Source: Semisulcospira habei (Eukaryota; Mollusca; Gastropoda; Semisulcospiridae). From it: DNA of 64,000 nucleotides. Under the pieces are notes generated by a model. That model was not told the origin of the DNA and searched no databases. It saw nothing but the letters and a program-made list of their open reading frames with translations. A program made the translations under genes and the position numbers. Location of the stretch: positions 168,130,273-168,194,272 of the forward strand of contig BTPG01000002.1 in assembly GCA_036245525.1 (NCBI GenBank). Direction: 5' to 3'. Below are positions 1 to 10,812 of the stretch, one piece after another. Every line of letters starts with the position of its first letter. Positions within the stretch are counted from its first letter, which is position 1.

Positions 1-152
1 TCACTTCCACAGACAATGGCATTTGAATGAGTTTGTATGCAATCGCTTTGATAGTAACCGTTTGAAATTATTCTGCGGGTAAATGACAAATAATTCTACG
101 GGTTCTGGACAATTGTTTTCAAATCTACATGAACATGACATTTTAGTTGGGT

Positions 153-351
153 TTAACCCCCTTCCCTGCCGGAAAAATGCGAAAACCACCCAACTGCAAG
201 AGGCAAAGAACTTCACGAGCGCCCGCATCTGCGGGGGCTCATGAGGTTCTTTGCCTCTTGCTGTCTATATTCGTGTTCCTTGACTGCAGGTTGAATTTGC
301 CCTGCGCTTTCAAAGATATCGTTTTGCTTCTACTGGCGGTGAGAGGGTTAA
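153..351 (+). mobile_element. Family A hairpin MITE, variant with a GGCAAAGAA stem
   Basis: TTAA at both ends (153-156, 348-351). Central hairpin at 196-261. The stem reads GGCAAAGAAC on the left and GTTCTTTGCC on the right instead of the usual GGCATAGATC, so both arms carry the same change. The copy at 17182 in the duplicate block shares this variant and the flanks, so the insertion predates the duplication. Confidence 0.85.
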
Positions 352-489
352 TACAAACGAGCGAACTTATTCCACGGGTTAAAAAAAAAAAAACCCAACA
401 AAACATTTCAATCCAATTGTGAACACAACATGCGGGTTCAAATTGAAAAGACAAATAACATTTCCACACGATTCTAGACACAAAAACAC

Positions 490-709
490 TCGACATTTTC
501 CTGAAATGCCACTGGGCATAAATTTGGTTTCTGAAGTACTCGATCATTACGTGACCAAAGGACGCAACGGTCGAAGTAGCACGGACACCAAATATTCTCA
601 GCAAGAGGCATAGATCCTCATGAGCCCCCGCAGTCGCGGGGGCTCATGAGGATCTATGCCTCTTGCAGTTGGATCGTGTTCACTTACTTCTCGCCAGTGA
701 AGGGGTTAA
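490..709 (+). mobile_element. Family A hairpin MITE, left end eroded
   Basis: A perfect 66-bp hairpin at 601-666 (GCAAGAGGCATAGATCCTCA and its complement around a GC-rich core). The right end is TCGCCAGTGAAGGGGTTAA (TTAA at 706-709). The left terminus is degraded, with GCCACTGGGC the last recognisable piece. It is absent from the matching place in the duplicate block, so it inserted later. Confidence 0.8.
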
Positions 710-837
710 TATTCAGGGGGAAAATGATGAGGACAGAAATGGTGGAAACACCTGTCATTATTTCTTGTTAAACAGCAGTTCGGTAAATAATCTGATGTAT
801 AACAAACACGCAGGCTTGGACGCACTCACGCACGCAC

Positions 838-1017
<180 letters not shown>

Positions 1018-1368
1018 ATTGCAAATAACTCATCAATGTTTGTTTACGCAGACTGTCCAAATGCTCTGAAATTATTTTTCGATAGACAAATATAATCACA
1101 CCCGTCGGCATGGATATATGCACCACAAATACAGTTAATGGAATAATTTGTTAGCAGCTATTTTCATCTTTTCGTCCATAGATTTAAAAGCCCACTACCT
1201 CTTTAAATGTTCAAAGAAACACTTCTGCGACAGATGGTTACACTGAAAACGCCACACGCAGGCCTAACGGATTCGTTTAGACAAAATAGAATTCAGTTCA
1301 GCACACGTCGTCTTAATATCCAGTAATTTGACGATGACTCCGCTCTGTTCTGTCTGTAGGAACAACAG
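1018..1368. other. Unannotated stretch in the GPCR 5' flank
   Basis: No gene seen. The first 90 bp still match the duplicate block (ATCAATGTTTG and CAAATGCTCTGAAA recur at 18180-18225). The rest is unique within the window. Confidence 0.5.
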
Positions 1369-1585
1369 TTAACCCATATCATACTGAGGCTAAAAGCTTC
1401 AAATTTGTACACTGCCATATGCAAGCTACATTAAAGTACTTACAGATAAGGCTATAGACTTTAGTTCAAGGGTGGTGCCAGAATAGCTTGGCGCCTAGAG
1501 GCGCCAAGCTATTCTGGTACCACCCTTGAACTATTTTAGTCAAACTTATTTCACACACTGGTGTATTCCGAATGATAAGGGTTAA
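1369..1585 (+). mobile_element. Family D TTAA hairpin MITE (217 bp)
   Basis: TTAA at 1369-1372 and 1582-1585. The left end continues CCCATATCATACTGAGGC and the right end is GAATGATAAGGG. An asymmetric spacer (1390-1460) precedes a hairpin at 1465-1540 with the core TAGCTTGGCGCC TAGA GGCGCCAAGCTA. The hairpin core is shared with families B, C and N although the termini differ. Confidence 0.85.
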
Positions 1586-1593
1586 ACATAGAT

Positions 1594-1740
1594 TGATGCG
1601 CTAGCAGCTGCGCATAATAAAACAAGTGCGATTACGCGTGTGCGTTGGCTGTGTGTCCAAACTGCCGTAGTAGTTCATGAGATGCATCGACAGGGCATAA
1701 CAAACACAAACGGTGTTGAAATGTGTCTGCAGATTTACGC
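1594..1740 (-). repeat. Dispersed repeat R, inverted copy
   Basis: The reverse complement matches 19130-19440 and 31310-31620 (for example GTTTGTTATGCC and ACACGCGTAATCGCACTT). It is inverted relative to the GPCR, unlike the copy in the duplicate block. Nature unknown; it is not an obvious protein-coding segment. Confidence 0.65.
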
Positions 1741-1751
1741 GTAATGGTATT

Positions 1752-1842
1752 TTAACCTTTTGGCTGCTGGTAGCACTTTTTGTTGAGGTGATTCCTGCAG
1801 GGCTCACCTCAACAAAAAGCGCTGCAGACAGCCAAAAGGTAG
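1752..1842. mobile_element. Family F short palindromic MITE
   Basis: Starts TTAACCTTTTGGCTGCTGGTA and ends in its imperfect complement GACAGCCAAAAGGTAG. About 90 bp, palindromic almost throughout, with GATTCCTGCAG at the centre. Related copies lie at 6184, 19923 and 57177 and a half copy at 18318. Confidence 0.7.
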
Positions 1843-2154
1843 GTGCAATCATTTGAAAGCAAACATCAATACGAGAATTAGATAATGTCGGATTCCTACG
1901 ATAATTCCCTACAATTGTTCCTCATTTTGTCATTCGCTATGGATATTACTATTACCATCAATTTTGCTACGTTCGCATTTTTTTTTTTTTTTGGTGCTTC
2001 ATTTCAACGTTTGTCCTTTGGAGCGGGTGTTTACATAACAAAACAAAGAAATAAGCTACACCAGGAAAACGCAGTGTAAGAGGACACACTTCACGTATAA
2101 CATGACGAGAGTTGACGAGAGAATGAGCTGTTCTGATTCAAGTTAACTTTCACC

Positions 2155-2408
2155 ATGACATCATCGCAAACCTCTGTCACCACTAAAGTGACGCCACACG
2201 ACTGGGCATTCGACAACACTAGTCAGGATGCTCTAGCGGACTGCATTATTTTGGGCGTGAACGCTACAGAACCGTGGAAGGACCCCGATCATATCATCTC
2301 AGCAGAGACAGAATATCTGATAGACAGAGTCAAGTCAGCCATCTTCATACCCATCTTGTATCTGATAGGAGTACCTGCCAACGTCGTCAGCATGGCGGTG
2401 TTTTACAG
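2155..2408 (+). CDS. Class A (rhodopsin-like) GPCR, exon 1 of 4
   Basis: Encodes residues 1-84 and part of 85 of a 385-residue seven-transmembrane receptor (joined 2155-2408, 5102-5227, 5593-5820, 6357-6906). The extracellular N-terminus has two N-glycosylation sequons (N21-T-S and N36-A-T). TM1 is about residues 59-81 and contains the typical GVPANVVSMAVFYRQ pattern. The ATG follows a CACC context and is conserved in the duplicate at 19580. The exon must end at TTTTACAG because the reading continues exactly in exon 2; the intron then starts GCAAGG, a GC donor. Resembles molluscan peptide or chemosensory receptor expansions (family knowledge); the ligand cannot be told. Confidence 0.85.
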
Positions 2409-2491
2409 GCAAGGATTGGAATAAAATAATATTAGTTATTGAGTTTTTGGGATTTGCGACAGTCCGACCTTGTAAACTTTTTGGTGATCAG

Positions 2492-2706
2492 TTAACCCTA
2501 TCACTGTCAGTGGACGGAGATTGCGTTTTTGAAATAACTTTAAGGCCAACGTCAAAGATCGCCAGTCGTCAAAGGAATATAGATGCAAAGTGGTTTCAGC
2601 AAAAGGAACAGATCCTCATGAGCCCCCGCAACTGCGGGGGCTCATGAGGATCTGTACCTCTTGCAGTTGGGTGATGTTTCATTTTTCTCGGCATTGAAGG
2701 GGTTAA
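2492..2706 (+). mobile_element. Family A hairpin MITE, complete, 215 bp, in GPCR intron 1
   Basis: TTAACCCTATCACTGTCAGTG at the left and CTCGGCATTGAAGGGGTTAA at the right, TTAA at 2492-2495 and 2703-2706. Hairpin at 2599-2664. It is missing from intron 1 of the duplicate, which carries a family F element nearby instead, so it inserted after the duplication. Confidence 0.88.
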
Positions 2707-2830
2707 TCATCATACCGCAAAGCAAAGCACTCGTTGTTTTCACTCCTCGGTTATATTTGCCATCGACGATTTTGTGCATCAGCATCGCTTTATTGACGAG
2801 GAGCTGTTTTTGTTGGCAATGGCAACATGC

Positions 2831-3470
<640 letters not shown>

Positions 3471-3471
<1 letters not shown>

Positions 3472-3573
3472 GAAACTTTATTGAAATGAAACTTTATTTT
3501 CCAAAGATAAAAGAATATGTGCGCAGACCTTTTTTCATTCTTGTCCTTGCTACAAACTACATGAAAACACACG

Positions 3574-3670
<97 letters not shown>

Positions 3671-4103
3671 GCACGCCGGCACGCACACACGCTTGCACAC
3701 ACTCACACACACACCCATACACGCGCGCACGCACACACACGGATTTACGATCAGAGTTAGGTCAGACCCCGCTACGGCTCAAACATTGGATTAAAGGCCG
3801 GGACAAACGTGGTATCGTGATGTATGTCCGGGGCCTTCAACCAACGCCCGCGTCAGACGAAGCACAGTCCCGACCCACGTCTGGCTAATATGCTTTACAC
3901 ACGGTACATGAAATACAACTACATAATAAACACATGTATAGTATACATTGCACATTGTTAAGACTACATTCGGTACATTGAACGCAAAAACTGTAAGCAT
4001 AAACGTCAAGATTATCTAGACGTTTTACTTCCTCCTCACTAACCCAACACACACATACATGCACGCAAGATGCACGCACACACATACATACTCCACACAC
4101 GCG

Positions 4104-4147
<44 letters not shown>

Positions 4148-4740
4148 CATGCACACACCAGCATAAACAAATATGCAAAAAACACACTGTTCCACACACA
4201 TGCACGCACACACATACACACGCGCCCACACACTTGCATGTTTGATAACAGTCATTATTCAGAACGCAGTAGTCGCGTGCGCTTTGTTCGGCGGCTCAAT
4301 TAAGTGCCGGAATAGTCTTGCCTTGAAGGTGGACAATGAAGATGCCTCGGTAATATTGGCCGGAAACGAGTTCCACAGTTTGGACCCTGAGTAAGACAGA
4401 CTAGTTTTGAACATATCAAGGCGTGGCCTAGGTACTGACAGTTTGTTCCTTGATGTCTTGTATGGTGTGTTAGCATCCTTAAACAAATCCGAGACGTATC
4501 GCGGGGTTTTGGATTTTCGGACTTTAAACATTAACACGCCCTTATTGAACAGAAAGAGGTTACGTAACGGAAGCATGTCAAGGGCCCTAAGGCGCTCGTC
4601 AGTGCTGTCTCTGCTATTAGGAAGGATTAGCTTGGCTGCCTTCCGGTGGAGGGAATTAAGCCTCTTTAAGCACGCATCACTACACCCGCCGTCCCAGACT
4701 GTAGATGCGTAGTCAATGTGGGACTGGATGTGAGCGCTGA
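3471..4740 (-). mobile_element. 5'-truncated LINE copy inserted in a GA tract
   Basis: Minus-strand element. The coding end is at 4259-4740: [31 protein letters not shown] and GSKLWNSFPANI are typical of the C-terminus of CR1/L2/jockey-group reverse transcriptases. The 3' UTR runs to 3471 through CA-rich tracts (3574-3740, 4045-4235) and ends in TTGGAAAATAAAGTTTCATT, repeated twice. Both borders abut GA microsatellites (3163-3470 and 4741-4907), as if the element landed inside one tract. Lies within GPCR intron 1 and is absent from the duplicate. Confidence 0.8.
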
Positions 4741-4907
<167 letters not shown>

Positions 4908-4958
4908 TGCAATTGTTTGTTGTAAAATTGTTGCCGTTTTGTTTTATTCCAGTCACTA

Positions 4959-5016
4959 CCCAGTGCGCATAAATGTTCTCAGACCGTAGTCAGCCTGAGA
5001 ACTTGTCGCTCACTGG
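4959..5016. mobile_element. Family G short hairpin (internally deleted) in GPCR intron 1
   Basis: Begins CCCAGTGCGCATAAATG and ends GTCGCTCACTGG. The flanks ATTCCAGTCA and ACACCTGCCAATA also surround the copy at 20761, so the insertion is older than the block duplication. No TTAA at the ends, unlike families A to F. Confidence 0.7.
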
Positions 5017-5101
5017 ACACCTGCCAATATTAAGTATTATCAACATGGCGCCTGGCGTTTCTTTAAAAAAAAAAAATCTTCAGTTTTTCTTTTTTTTACA
5101 G

Positions 5102-5227
5102 GCAGGGGTTGAGAGAGCGAGCCATCTTGTGTTTGTTCAGCCTGGCGTGTGTGGACCTGATCTATCTCACTCTGCTCTTCCTCGTGCACGCCGAGCGGAT
5201 CGTCATCCAGTTTACAACGGGAGAAAG
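5102..5227 (+). CDS. Class A GPCR, exon 2 of 4
   Basis: Residues 85-126. Acceptor TTTTTTTTACAG, donor GTGTGT; phase 2 at both ends. Contains the first intracellular loop and TM2 (about residues 92-113, with LFSLACVDLIYLTLLF; the Asp is the usual TM2 acidic residue). The stretch is intact here but carries a 4-bp insertion in the duplicate. Confidence 0.85.
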
Positions 5228-5447
5228 GTGTGTGGGGGGCACGGAGGAAAGCGGGGGGGGGGGGGGGGGGGGGAAGGGATGGTTCTTTCCTTGTTGATGA
5301 TTTGTTCGTTCCTACTTGGGATTAAATAGTACGCTCTTGGCGGGCGCAGACGGTGCGTAACAGTCCAGATTTAGTTTTGGAAATCGTCTAAAAATTCAAC
5401 TTAAATTCAACTTTCAACGGAACAGGGCTACAACCTGGCGTCAGCAG

Positions 5448-5513
5448 GCAAGAGGCATAGATTCTCATGAGCCCCTCCAACTGCGGGGGCTCATGCGGAT
5501 CTATACCTCTTTC
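5448..5513 (+). mobile_element. Family A hairpin in GPCR intron 2
   Basis: Imperfect hairpin GCAAGAGGCATAGATTCTCA ... ATCTATACCTCTTTC. Only the hairpin is clear; the TTAA termini could not be placed. Confidence 0.7.
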
Positions 5514-5592
5514 AGCTGGGCTGGTGCTGTTCACTTGTTTTTTGAAAGGATCAAGAGTGAATTTATTGCCATACAAGATTTCGGTGTCGCAG

Positions 5593-5820
5593 ATTTGGGT
5601 CGGTGTACAAATTCATGATGAATCGCAACGTACTGGGGCTGTACGGCTTTGGATACACGTCCATGTTCGTGTCGGCCCTCATCGCCAGCGAGCGGTGCCT
5701 GTGTGTGGTGATGCCCATCAGATCCAAAACCATCCTCAGGACCAAGACCATGGCTGTCGTCATCCTCGTGGGATGCTGTGTTATCGCGTTTCTGAGATTC
5801 GTCATCACTGCTCAATACAG
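5593..5820 (+). CDS. Class A GPCR, exon 3 of 4
   Basis: Residues 127-202 plus a split codon. Acceptor GTGTCGCAG, donor GTGGGT; phase 2. Holds TM3 and TM4. The motif at the cytosolic end of TM3 is E160-R161-C162 in place of the usual DRY; the conserved Cys at the start of TM3 is not evident. TM4 is about residues 179-200 (VVILVGCCVIAFLRFVI). Confidence 0.85.
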
Positions 5821-5839
5821 GTGGGTAGCTTTCTTTAAA

Positions 5840-6049
5840 TTTTGAAAGATCTGACTGCAAGAGACATAGATCCTCATGAGCCCCCGCAGTCGCGGGGGCT
5901 CATGAGGATTTATGTCTCTTGTTAGTCTAGTGTTCTTGATGCACATTTCTGGTCCAATTTCATTCTGTGTTTTAAGCGCGAATGTCAGTCAGTGTGCAGT
6001 GGTTTCGAACGCGAAATCCGTGATCATGCACTGACAGCGAAGGGGTTAA
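5840..6049 (-). mobile_element. Family A hairpin MITE in GPCR intron 3
   Basis: Hairpin at 5857-5922 with a paired variant stem (GAGACATAGATCC against ATTTATGTCTC). Right end CACTGACAGCGAAGGGGTTAA, TTAA at 6046-6049. Sits in the same intron and context as the copy at 21777 in the duplicate, so probably a shared insertion. Confidence 0.78.
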
Positions 6050-6183
6050 AATACATACTTAGCAGACGGCGCCCTTTTGGACTGGATTTTGTTCATTTAA
6101 CACAGATATAAGTAGGCACTACACTTACTAAGAACCATACCCTTCCTCCCCCACCACATTCCCTCCCGCGGTTTATTTTTATT

Positions 6184-6273
6184 TTAACTCTTTGGCTGTA
6201 GGTAGCGCTTTAAGTCGCGATTATTCCTGTAGGAATCGTCGCGACTAGAACCGCTACCGACAGCCTGGCGGCT
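6184..6273. mobile_element. Family F short palindromic MITE in GPCR intron 3
   Basis: TTAACTCTTTGGCTGTAGGTA at the left against CTACCGACAGCCTGGCGGCTAA at the right, with a complementary middle (AAGTCGCGA and TCGCGACTAG). Confidence 0.7.
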
Positions 6274-6356
6274 AAGAGCTATTGCCATGCCTTCCCAAAA
6301 GATATTCCTACCCCAGTGTATTTGATTAACCTCTGACTGCTATAATTACATTGCAG

Positions 6357-6906
6357 AGTGGCCTGTGTCTACGAGGCGCGCACTAGGAAGATGACGTACG
6401 AGATCGACGTCACCGATTATTACTTCCGGCACAGGGAACTGGTCACTAAGCTGGACATCGTCTTCTACGGCTTTCTCCTGACCGTTGGCTGCCCTCTGGT
6501 CGTTCTAATCACCACCACCATCACCGCCGTCAAACTCAAACAAACAATCCAGTTTCGCCGGCAGACGTCCACGGACCTTTCCAGCAAAGAAGTGGGGCTG
6601 ACCAAAATGCTGATCAGTCTGTCCGCGGAATTCTTCGTGCTCTCCACTCCCTACATGATGATGAGGATAGTTCCTTTGTTCGAGCCGAGACTTAGCGCAG
6701 GCAGTGACTACCGATACATGTACTGGGCCCTGCTGAGCCTTGCCGAGCTCAGTTCCTACTTGAGTTCGTCCATCAATTTCTTCGTGTTTTATTTCACGGG
6801 CACGAGGTTCAGACAGACACTGCGCGGGATGCTGGGAAGGAAGACAGCGAGGAAAGGAAAGACAGGAACAGAGCAGTTGCAAAGATTTTCCGGAAATCAG
6901 AAGTAG
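6357..6906 (+). CDS. Class A GPCR, exon 4 of 4
   Basis: Residues 203-385 and a TAG stop at 6904-6906. Acceptor ATTACATTGCAG. Encodes extracellular loop 2 with Cys206, TM5 (about 237-261), a basic third loop, TM6 (about 287-312, with VLSTPYMMM; Pro301 is the usual TM6 proline), TM7 (about 325-349) and a basic tail. In TM7 the NPxxY site reads N343-F-F-V-F. The tail has no clear palmitoylation cysteine. Joined exons give 1158 nt in one frame, the usual length for this receptor class. Confidence 0.87.
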
Positions 6907-7339
6907 GTCCCAAAAAAAGCCCAATGCCCGATGGCCTCTGTACACTGGGTGGCGCTGTAAAGTTCAATGCCATGATGAATTTCCTGCATGCGCAGCGCGT
7001 TATTTTAAAAAAAATTGAGTAAACAGACAACTCAGTGCACGATGCGTGACCTAGTTGCGTCGTCGATCTCCACGTTACGCCTGTTGGGCATAGAAGCACT
7101 ACTGAAAAGCTACACCACGCCGTGCTAGCAGCCTCCATCTTTACTCCAAAGAAATACTCCGTCAGGCCAATGGTATTGAAGACCGCTATCAAGTGGCTTT
7201 CCTTCATGGCGCGGAACTCTTCACCGGTCTGTTGCACGTCAGTGGATAAAAAGCCGGATTCGTCGAAACACGTGCAGTGTTGACATGCTTCTGATTTCCA
7301 AAGAAGACGTGTATTCTGCCTCAATCAGATGAGCGTCTT

Positions 7340-7649
7340 CAGGGACGGATCAGTTACCTCGAGGGGGGTGGGGGGTTGGGGTGGATTCAACGAGGGGGGA
7401 AGGGGTTAGAGGAAGAAGGCCTCTATATCAAAGGACGGGGGAGGGGGGGGGGAGGAAGGGCGGCGGGGTGGTGGTGGTGGTGGGGGGTGGTGGTGGTGGG
7501 GGGGGGGAAGGGGGGGCGGGGGTAGGCGGTGGATGGTAACGTGTGTCAGTGTCCATATATATATATATAGCGTATTAAACAATTTTGGTTCGCTGGAGGG
7601 AGAAGGGGGACCAGAACCCTTAGGATCACCACCCAAGATCCGCCCCTGC
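7340..7649. mobile_element. Family Q element rich in homopolymer G
   Basis: Ends CAGGGACGGATCAG (7340) and GATCCGCCCCTG (to 7648) form an inverted repeat. Flanking TCTTC occurs on both sides. Inside are long G runs and a short AT repeat (7556-7568). Related copies at 26017, 55518 and 61547. Otherwise 6907-7340 holds nothing recognisable. Confidence 0.55.
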
Positions 7650-7694
7650 TCTTCCACCCGGCCCAAACTGAACGATATTATTTTACTCAGTTCT

Positions 7695-7915
7695 GTAGAG
7701 TCGCCCCTCAGTGCCAGCTGACGGAGACTGTGTTTCTGTATAAGTTCGTTAATTTCAGTACAAAAATTCCTAGCTGTCCTAGAAACATGGCTTCAGAGTG
7801 GTGTCAGCAAGAGGCATAGATCCTCATGAGCCCCCGCAACTGCGGGGGCTCATGAGGATCTATACCTTTTGCAGTTGGATGGTGCTCAAATTTTCTCGGT
7901 ACTGAACGAGTGAAA
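7695..7915 (+). mobile_element. Family A hairpin MITE
   Basis: Left end CAGTGCCAGCTGACGGAGACTG, hairpin at 7807-7872, right flank CTCGGTACTGAACGAG. The TTAA ends are mutated. Directly followed by another family A copy in the same orientation. Confidence 0.75.
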
Positions 7916-7918
7916 CAG

Positions 7919-8115
7919 TTGAACCCCTTCACTTCAGTACGTGCAGATTGCGTTTCTGAAATCTGTCTTAATTTAACGCCAAAGAGCTCAAGCTGTCCCG
8001 ACGAGGATCGTGGACACAAAGAGGAGGTCAACAAGAGGCACAGATCCTCATGAGGATCTATGTCACTTGAAGTTGTCACATGGTGTTGGGTTTTCCTCCG
8101 CAGTGAAGGGTTTAA
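7919..8115 (+). mobile_element. Family A MITE with the hairpin centre deleted
   Basis: TIR TTGAACCCCTTCACTTCAG to CCGCAGTGAAGGGTTTAA. The hairpin at 8033-8070 lacks the CCCCCGC core and is now CAGATCCTCATGAGGATCTA, still a perfect palindrome, showing a symmetric centre deletion. Confidence 0.78.
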
Positions 8116-8285
8116 TCAACGTAAAACTGTACGCCTCCCCCCACCCCCGCCCGCCAACCACTCCCCTTTCCAACCCAATACTAGGAAGATGTAGAAAAAA
8201 AAAAAAGAAAAAAAAAGAAAAAAAAAAAAAGAAGAAGAAACTGATGTAACACTTTATTTTCTTGAGTCAGTGGGAACACTTGCCA

Positions 8286-8476
8286 TTAACTAGTTCAGCG
8301 CTAGCTGACGCAGTGTTTCTGCTGATTCAATACAAAATATCCAAGCTGTCCCAAGAACATGGATTCAAAGAGGTGTCATCAAGAGGCGTAGATCCTCATG
8401 AGCCCCCGCAACTGCGGAGGCTCATGAGGTTCTATACCTCTTACAGTAGACTGATGTCCAAATTTGAACTGGTTAA
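8286..8476 (+). mobile_element. Family A hairpin MITE, right end eroded
   Basis: Starts TTAACTAGTTCAGCGCTAGC; hairpin at 8379-8447 with an imperfect right arm. Possible right TTAA at 8473-8476. Confidence 0.7.
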
Positions 8477-8534
8477 AGCAACCTCCAATTACTCCAACGT
8501 TTGCGTTGATGATGCACAGGCACGTGGGCCTCGT

Positions 8535-8616
8535 TTAACTCATTCGAGCCGTGTCGCCTCCGGATACGCGGCATAAGCCGCGCATCCGGAGGCGGCACGC
8601 CTCGCGAATGAGTTAA
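8535..8616. mobile_element. Family E mini-palindrome (82 bp, TTAA to TTAA)
   Basis: TTAACTCATTCGAGCCGTGTC and its imperfect complement to the closing GAATGAGTTAA; stem CGCCTCCGGATACGCGGC. Almost the whole element is palindrome. Further copies at 12998 and 23818. Confidence 0.8.
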
Positions 8617-8921
8617 AGAGACGGTAAAAATCCTGATCGTAAAATTGATTGGATGACGGTCCGTCGAACTTGGATGAAGGACGATAAACCGAACATCAGA
8701 AACGTTCCTTGAAGTTCTTTTTATGTTAAATGTTATTTCATTTCCTGCTTGATGTTCTTTTTATGTCGCTTCATAGCAAGTTAATCTATGTGGCCGTCTA
8801 GGTGTATTCTGATTTAAAAGACGAGGTGTATGCTCAGTTAAACGATGATTACACAGTAAAACTCAAATTAAAGCAGCCGTGTTTGCCAGTGCGCGCCAGT
8901 GTGTATGACTAGATATATGTA

Positions 8922-8930
<9 letters not shown>

Positions 8931-8956
<26 letters not shown>

Positions 8957-9003
8957 CGGTGTGTGTGTGTGTCTGTGTGTTCACGGTACGTGTGTGTGTG
9001 TGG

Positions 9004-9078
<75 letters not shown>

Positions 9079-9079
9079 G
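8931..9079. repeat. (GT)n then (GA)n microsatellite
   Basis: GT repeats to about 9048, then GA repeats to about 9079. The stretch from 9180 to 9350 ends in ACAAAATAAAGTTTCAGCTC, which could be the 3' end of an unidentified plus-strand retroelement (weak). Confidence 0.9.
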
Positions 9080-9479
9080 AGAGAGAGAGAGATTTGTATG
9101 TCAGTATGTCTGTTTGCACGCGTTCTTGCGTGTGCTTGTGCAGATACTGATAAAAGACAAACCGTTGCTGAAACGTTAGCTTACCCGCCCCCTCTAGAGA
9201 TCTCTTTCTCTCTCTTTAAAATTTAATTGTATTTGTATTGTTACCTTTTCTGATGTTATATTTTAAATGTTATTAAGGACAGACGTGTAAAAAGCCCGCC
9301 TGCGTGCCTACTGTCTTCATCCTTACAAAATAAAGTTTCAGCTCAGTTCAGTTCTCTCTCTTCAGTTCTTATTTCCTCAAAAGTGAAGAATTAAAAAACA
9401 AAAACAAAAAACCAGCAACAATGATTGCACCCAAGATCCGCTCCGCATGATCAAGCGTAGAGGATCGTGGAGTCAATCA

Positions 9480-9740
9480 GCGCGAAGGAGCCCGTCGAAG
9501 ACAACACTGTAGCTGACGACGACTCAGTTTCTACACCGCTATTCCAGCAAGCAATGTTGGAGTCAGTCTGGCACTGGACTCTTCCTGCAACGGCAGTCGT
9601 GGCCGACCCTAGGAACATGGATGCAAAGCGGCGTCAACAAGAGACATAGATCCTCATGAGCCCCCGCAACTGCGGGGGCTCATGAGGATCTATGTCTCTT
9701 GTCGCTGGACGGTGTTGACTTTTTCTCGGCAGTGAATTTC
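9480..9740 (+). mobile_element. Family A hairpin MITE, paired-variant stem
   Basis: Hairpin at 9638-9701 with GAGACATAGATCC on the left and GGATCTATGTCTC on the right; both arms differ from the consensus at the same pair. The right flank keeps CTCGGCAGTGAA but lost the closing TTAA. Confidence 0.78.
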
Positions 9741-9916
9741 AGGGTCTCTGCGCGAATGGATATTTACAAGGATCTTCTTAGTGCAATCTCTGCACCGTCA
9801 GAGCGAGGTGTTCATCGGTCAGAGAGTTAAACAGCACGGGAATATGGAGCTATGCCTATAGCAGATCAGGTAGGATTGACGGAGGCCCGCAAGCCGAAAG
9901 TGGGCGGGAGTGTGTG

Positions 9917-10432
9917 GCAGGCCGTTCCACTCATAACTGCATCTTTAATCCTAGGATAGAATATTTAATGCTAGGACTAAACAATTCATCCTAGGACTAA
10001 TTCGATTCAATGCTAGGACTAATTCAAAGCAATCAACCATAATACCTTGGGCGAAATCGTCAAATGAATGAATGTGTTTTCTGTCCGTTAGCTTCTTTGA
10101 AAGAACGTCTATGTTTGGCTGTTTTATTTCGATTTAATCCTAGGAACAATTAAATTTTGTCTTCGGAATAAATACATTTCGTTCTCGGAATAAATACATT
10201 TCTTCCTGATATAAAATAATGTATCCAAGGAAAACGTGTCACGGAAGGGGGGGGGGAGGGGGGATTCCTGCTGTCTGATTGGTTGGAATCAAATCCTAGG
10301 AATAATTATTTACTCCTATCATTAAATGGAATTAGTCCTAGGATATATTATTTAGTCATAGCATTAAATACTTTCTTGTCCTAAGATTTATGAATCAGTT
10401 ATCAGTGGAACGGCCTACCATAGGAGTGTGTG
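9917..10432. mobile_element. 516-bp non-autonomous DNA transposon (element T)
   Basis: Terminal inverted repeats of about 19 bp (AGGCCGTTCCACTSATAAC at 9919 and its complement ending about 10429). Flanked by the direct repeat GGAGTGTGTG (9907-9916 and 10433-10442). The interior carries at least six copies of a CCTAGGA or GCTAGGA motif in both orientations, usually followed by TAATT, and two GGAATAAATACATTTC units at about 10166-10203. No coding capacity. The 9-10 bp target duplication would fit a Mutator-like or related superfamily (inference). Confidence 0.8.
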
Positions 10433-10780
10433 CGGCACCAGCGAATGATGTCCCTGAACTGCGGTGAAGAACGCGGCCGTCAAGGGCACACTAAACACAG
10501 ACGTACACGACCGGAAATCGATATCGTCTCTCTGCTAGCGGCACATCATGTGGCCAGGCTGAGGTCACAAGCACTGTAAACGCCAACAGCCCCTAATCCT
10601 CTGCCCCCCCCCCCCCCTTCTCCTCTACGGCGCACGTAAGCAAAGATTATAATATCTAGATGATCTGTCATGACGCAAGTCAGTGTTTATGGAAGCACGT
10701 GCAGTACCGTAGCTGTTCTAAAATTAACACCGGCACCTTTACCGTTAGTACTGCAGCGAACTAAATGCTACTCGGGCGTC

Positions 10781-10812
10781 TGCAAGGGGCATAGATCCTC
10801 ATGATCCCAGCA
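10781..10812 (+). repeat. Family A fragment, left arm only
   Basis: TCTGCAAGGGGCATAGATCC TCATGA, then unrelated sequence. The right arm is missing. Confidence 0.6.

Noticed and set aside
196..261. MicroRNA precursor for the family A hairpin
   Set aside because: Perfect pairing, many copies and transposon ends argue for a MITE; small-RNA data would be needed to claim processing.
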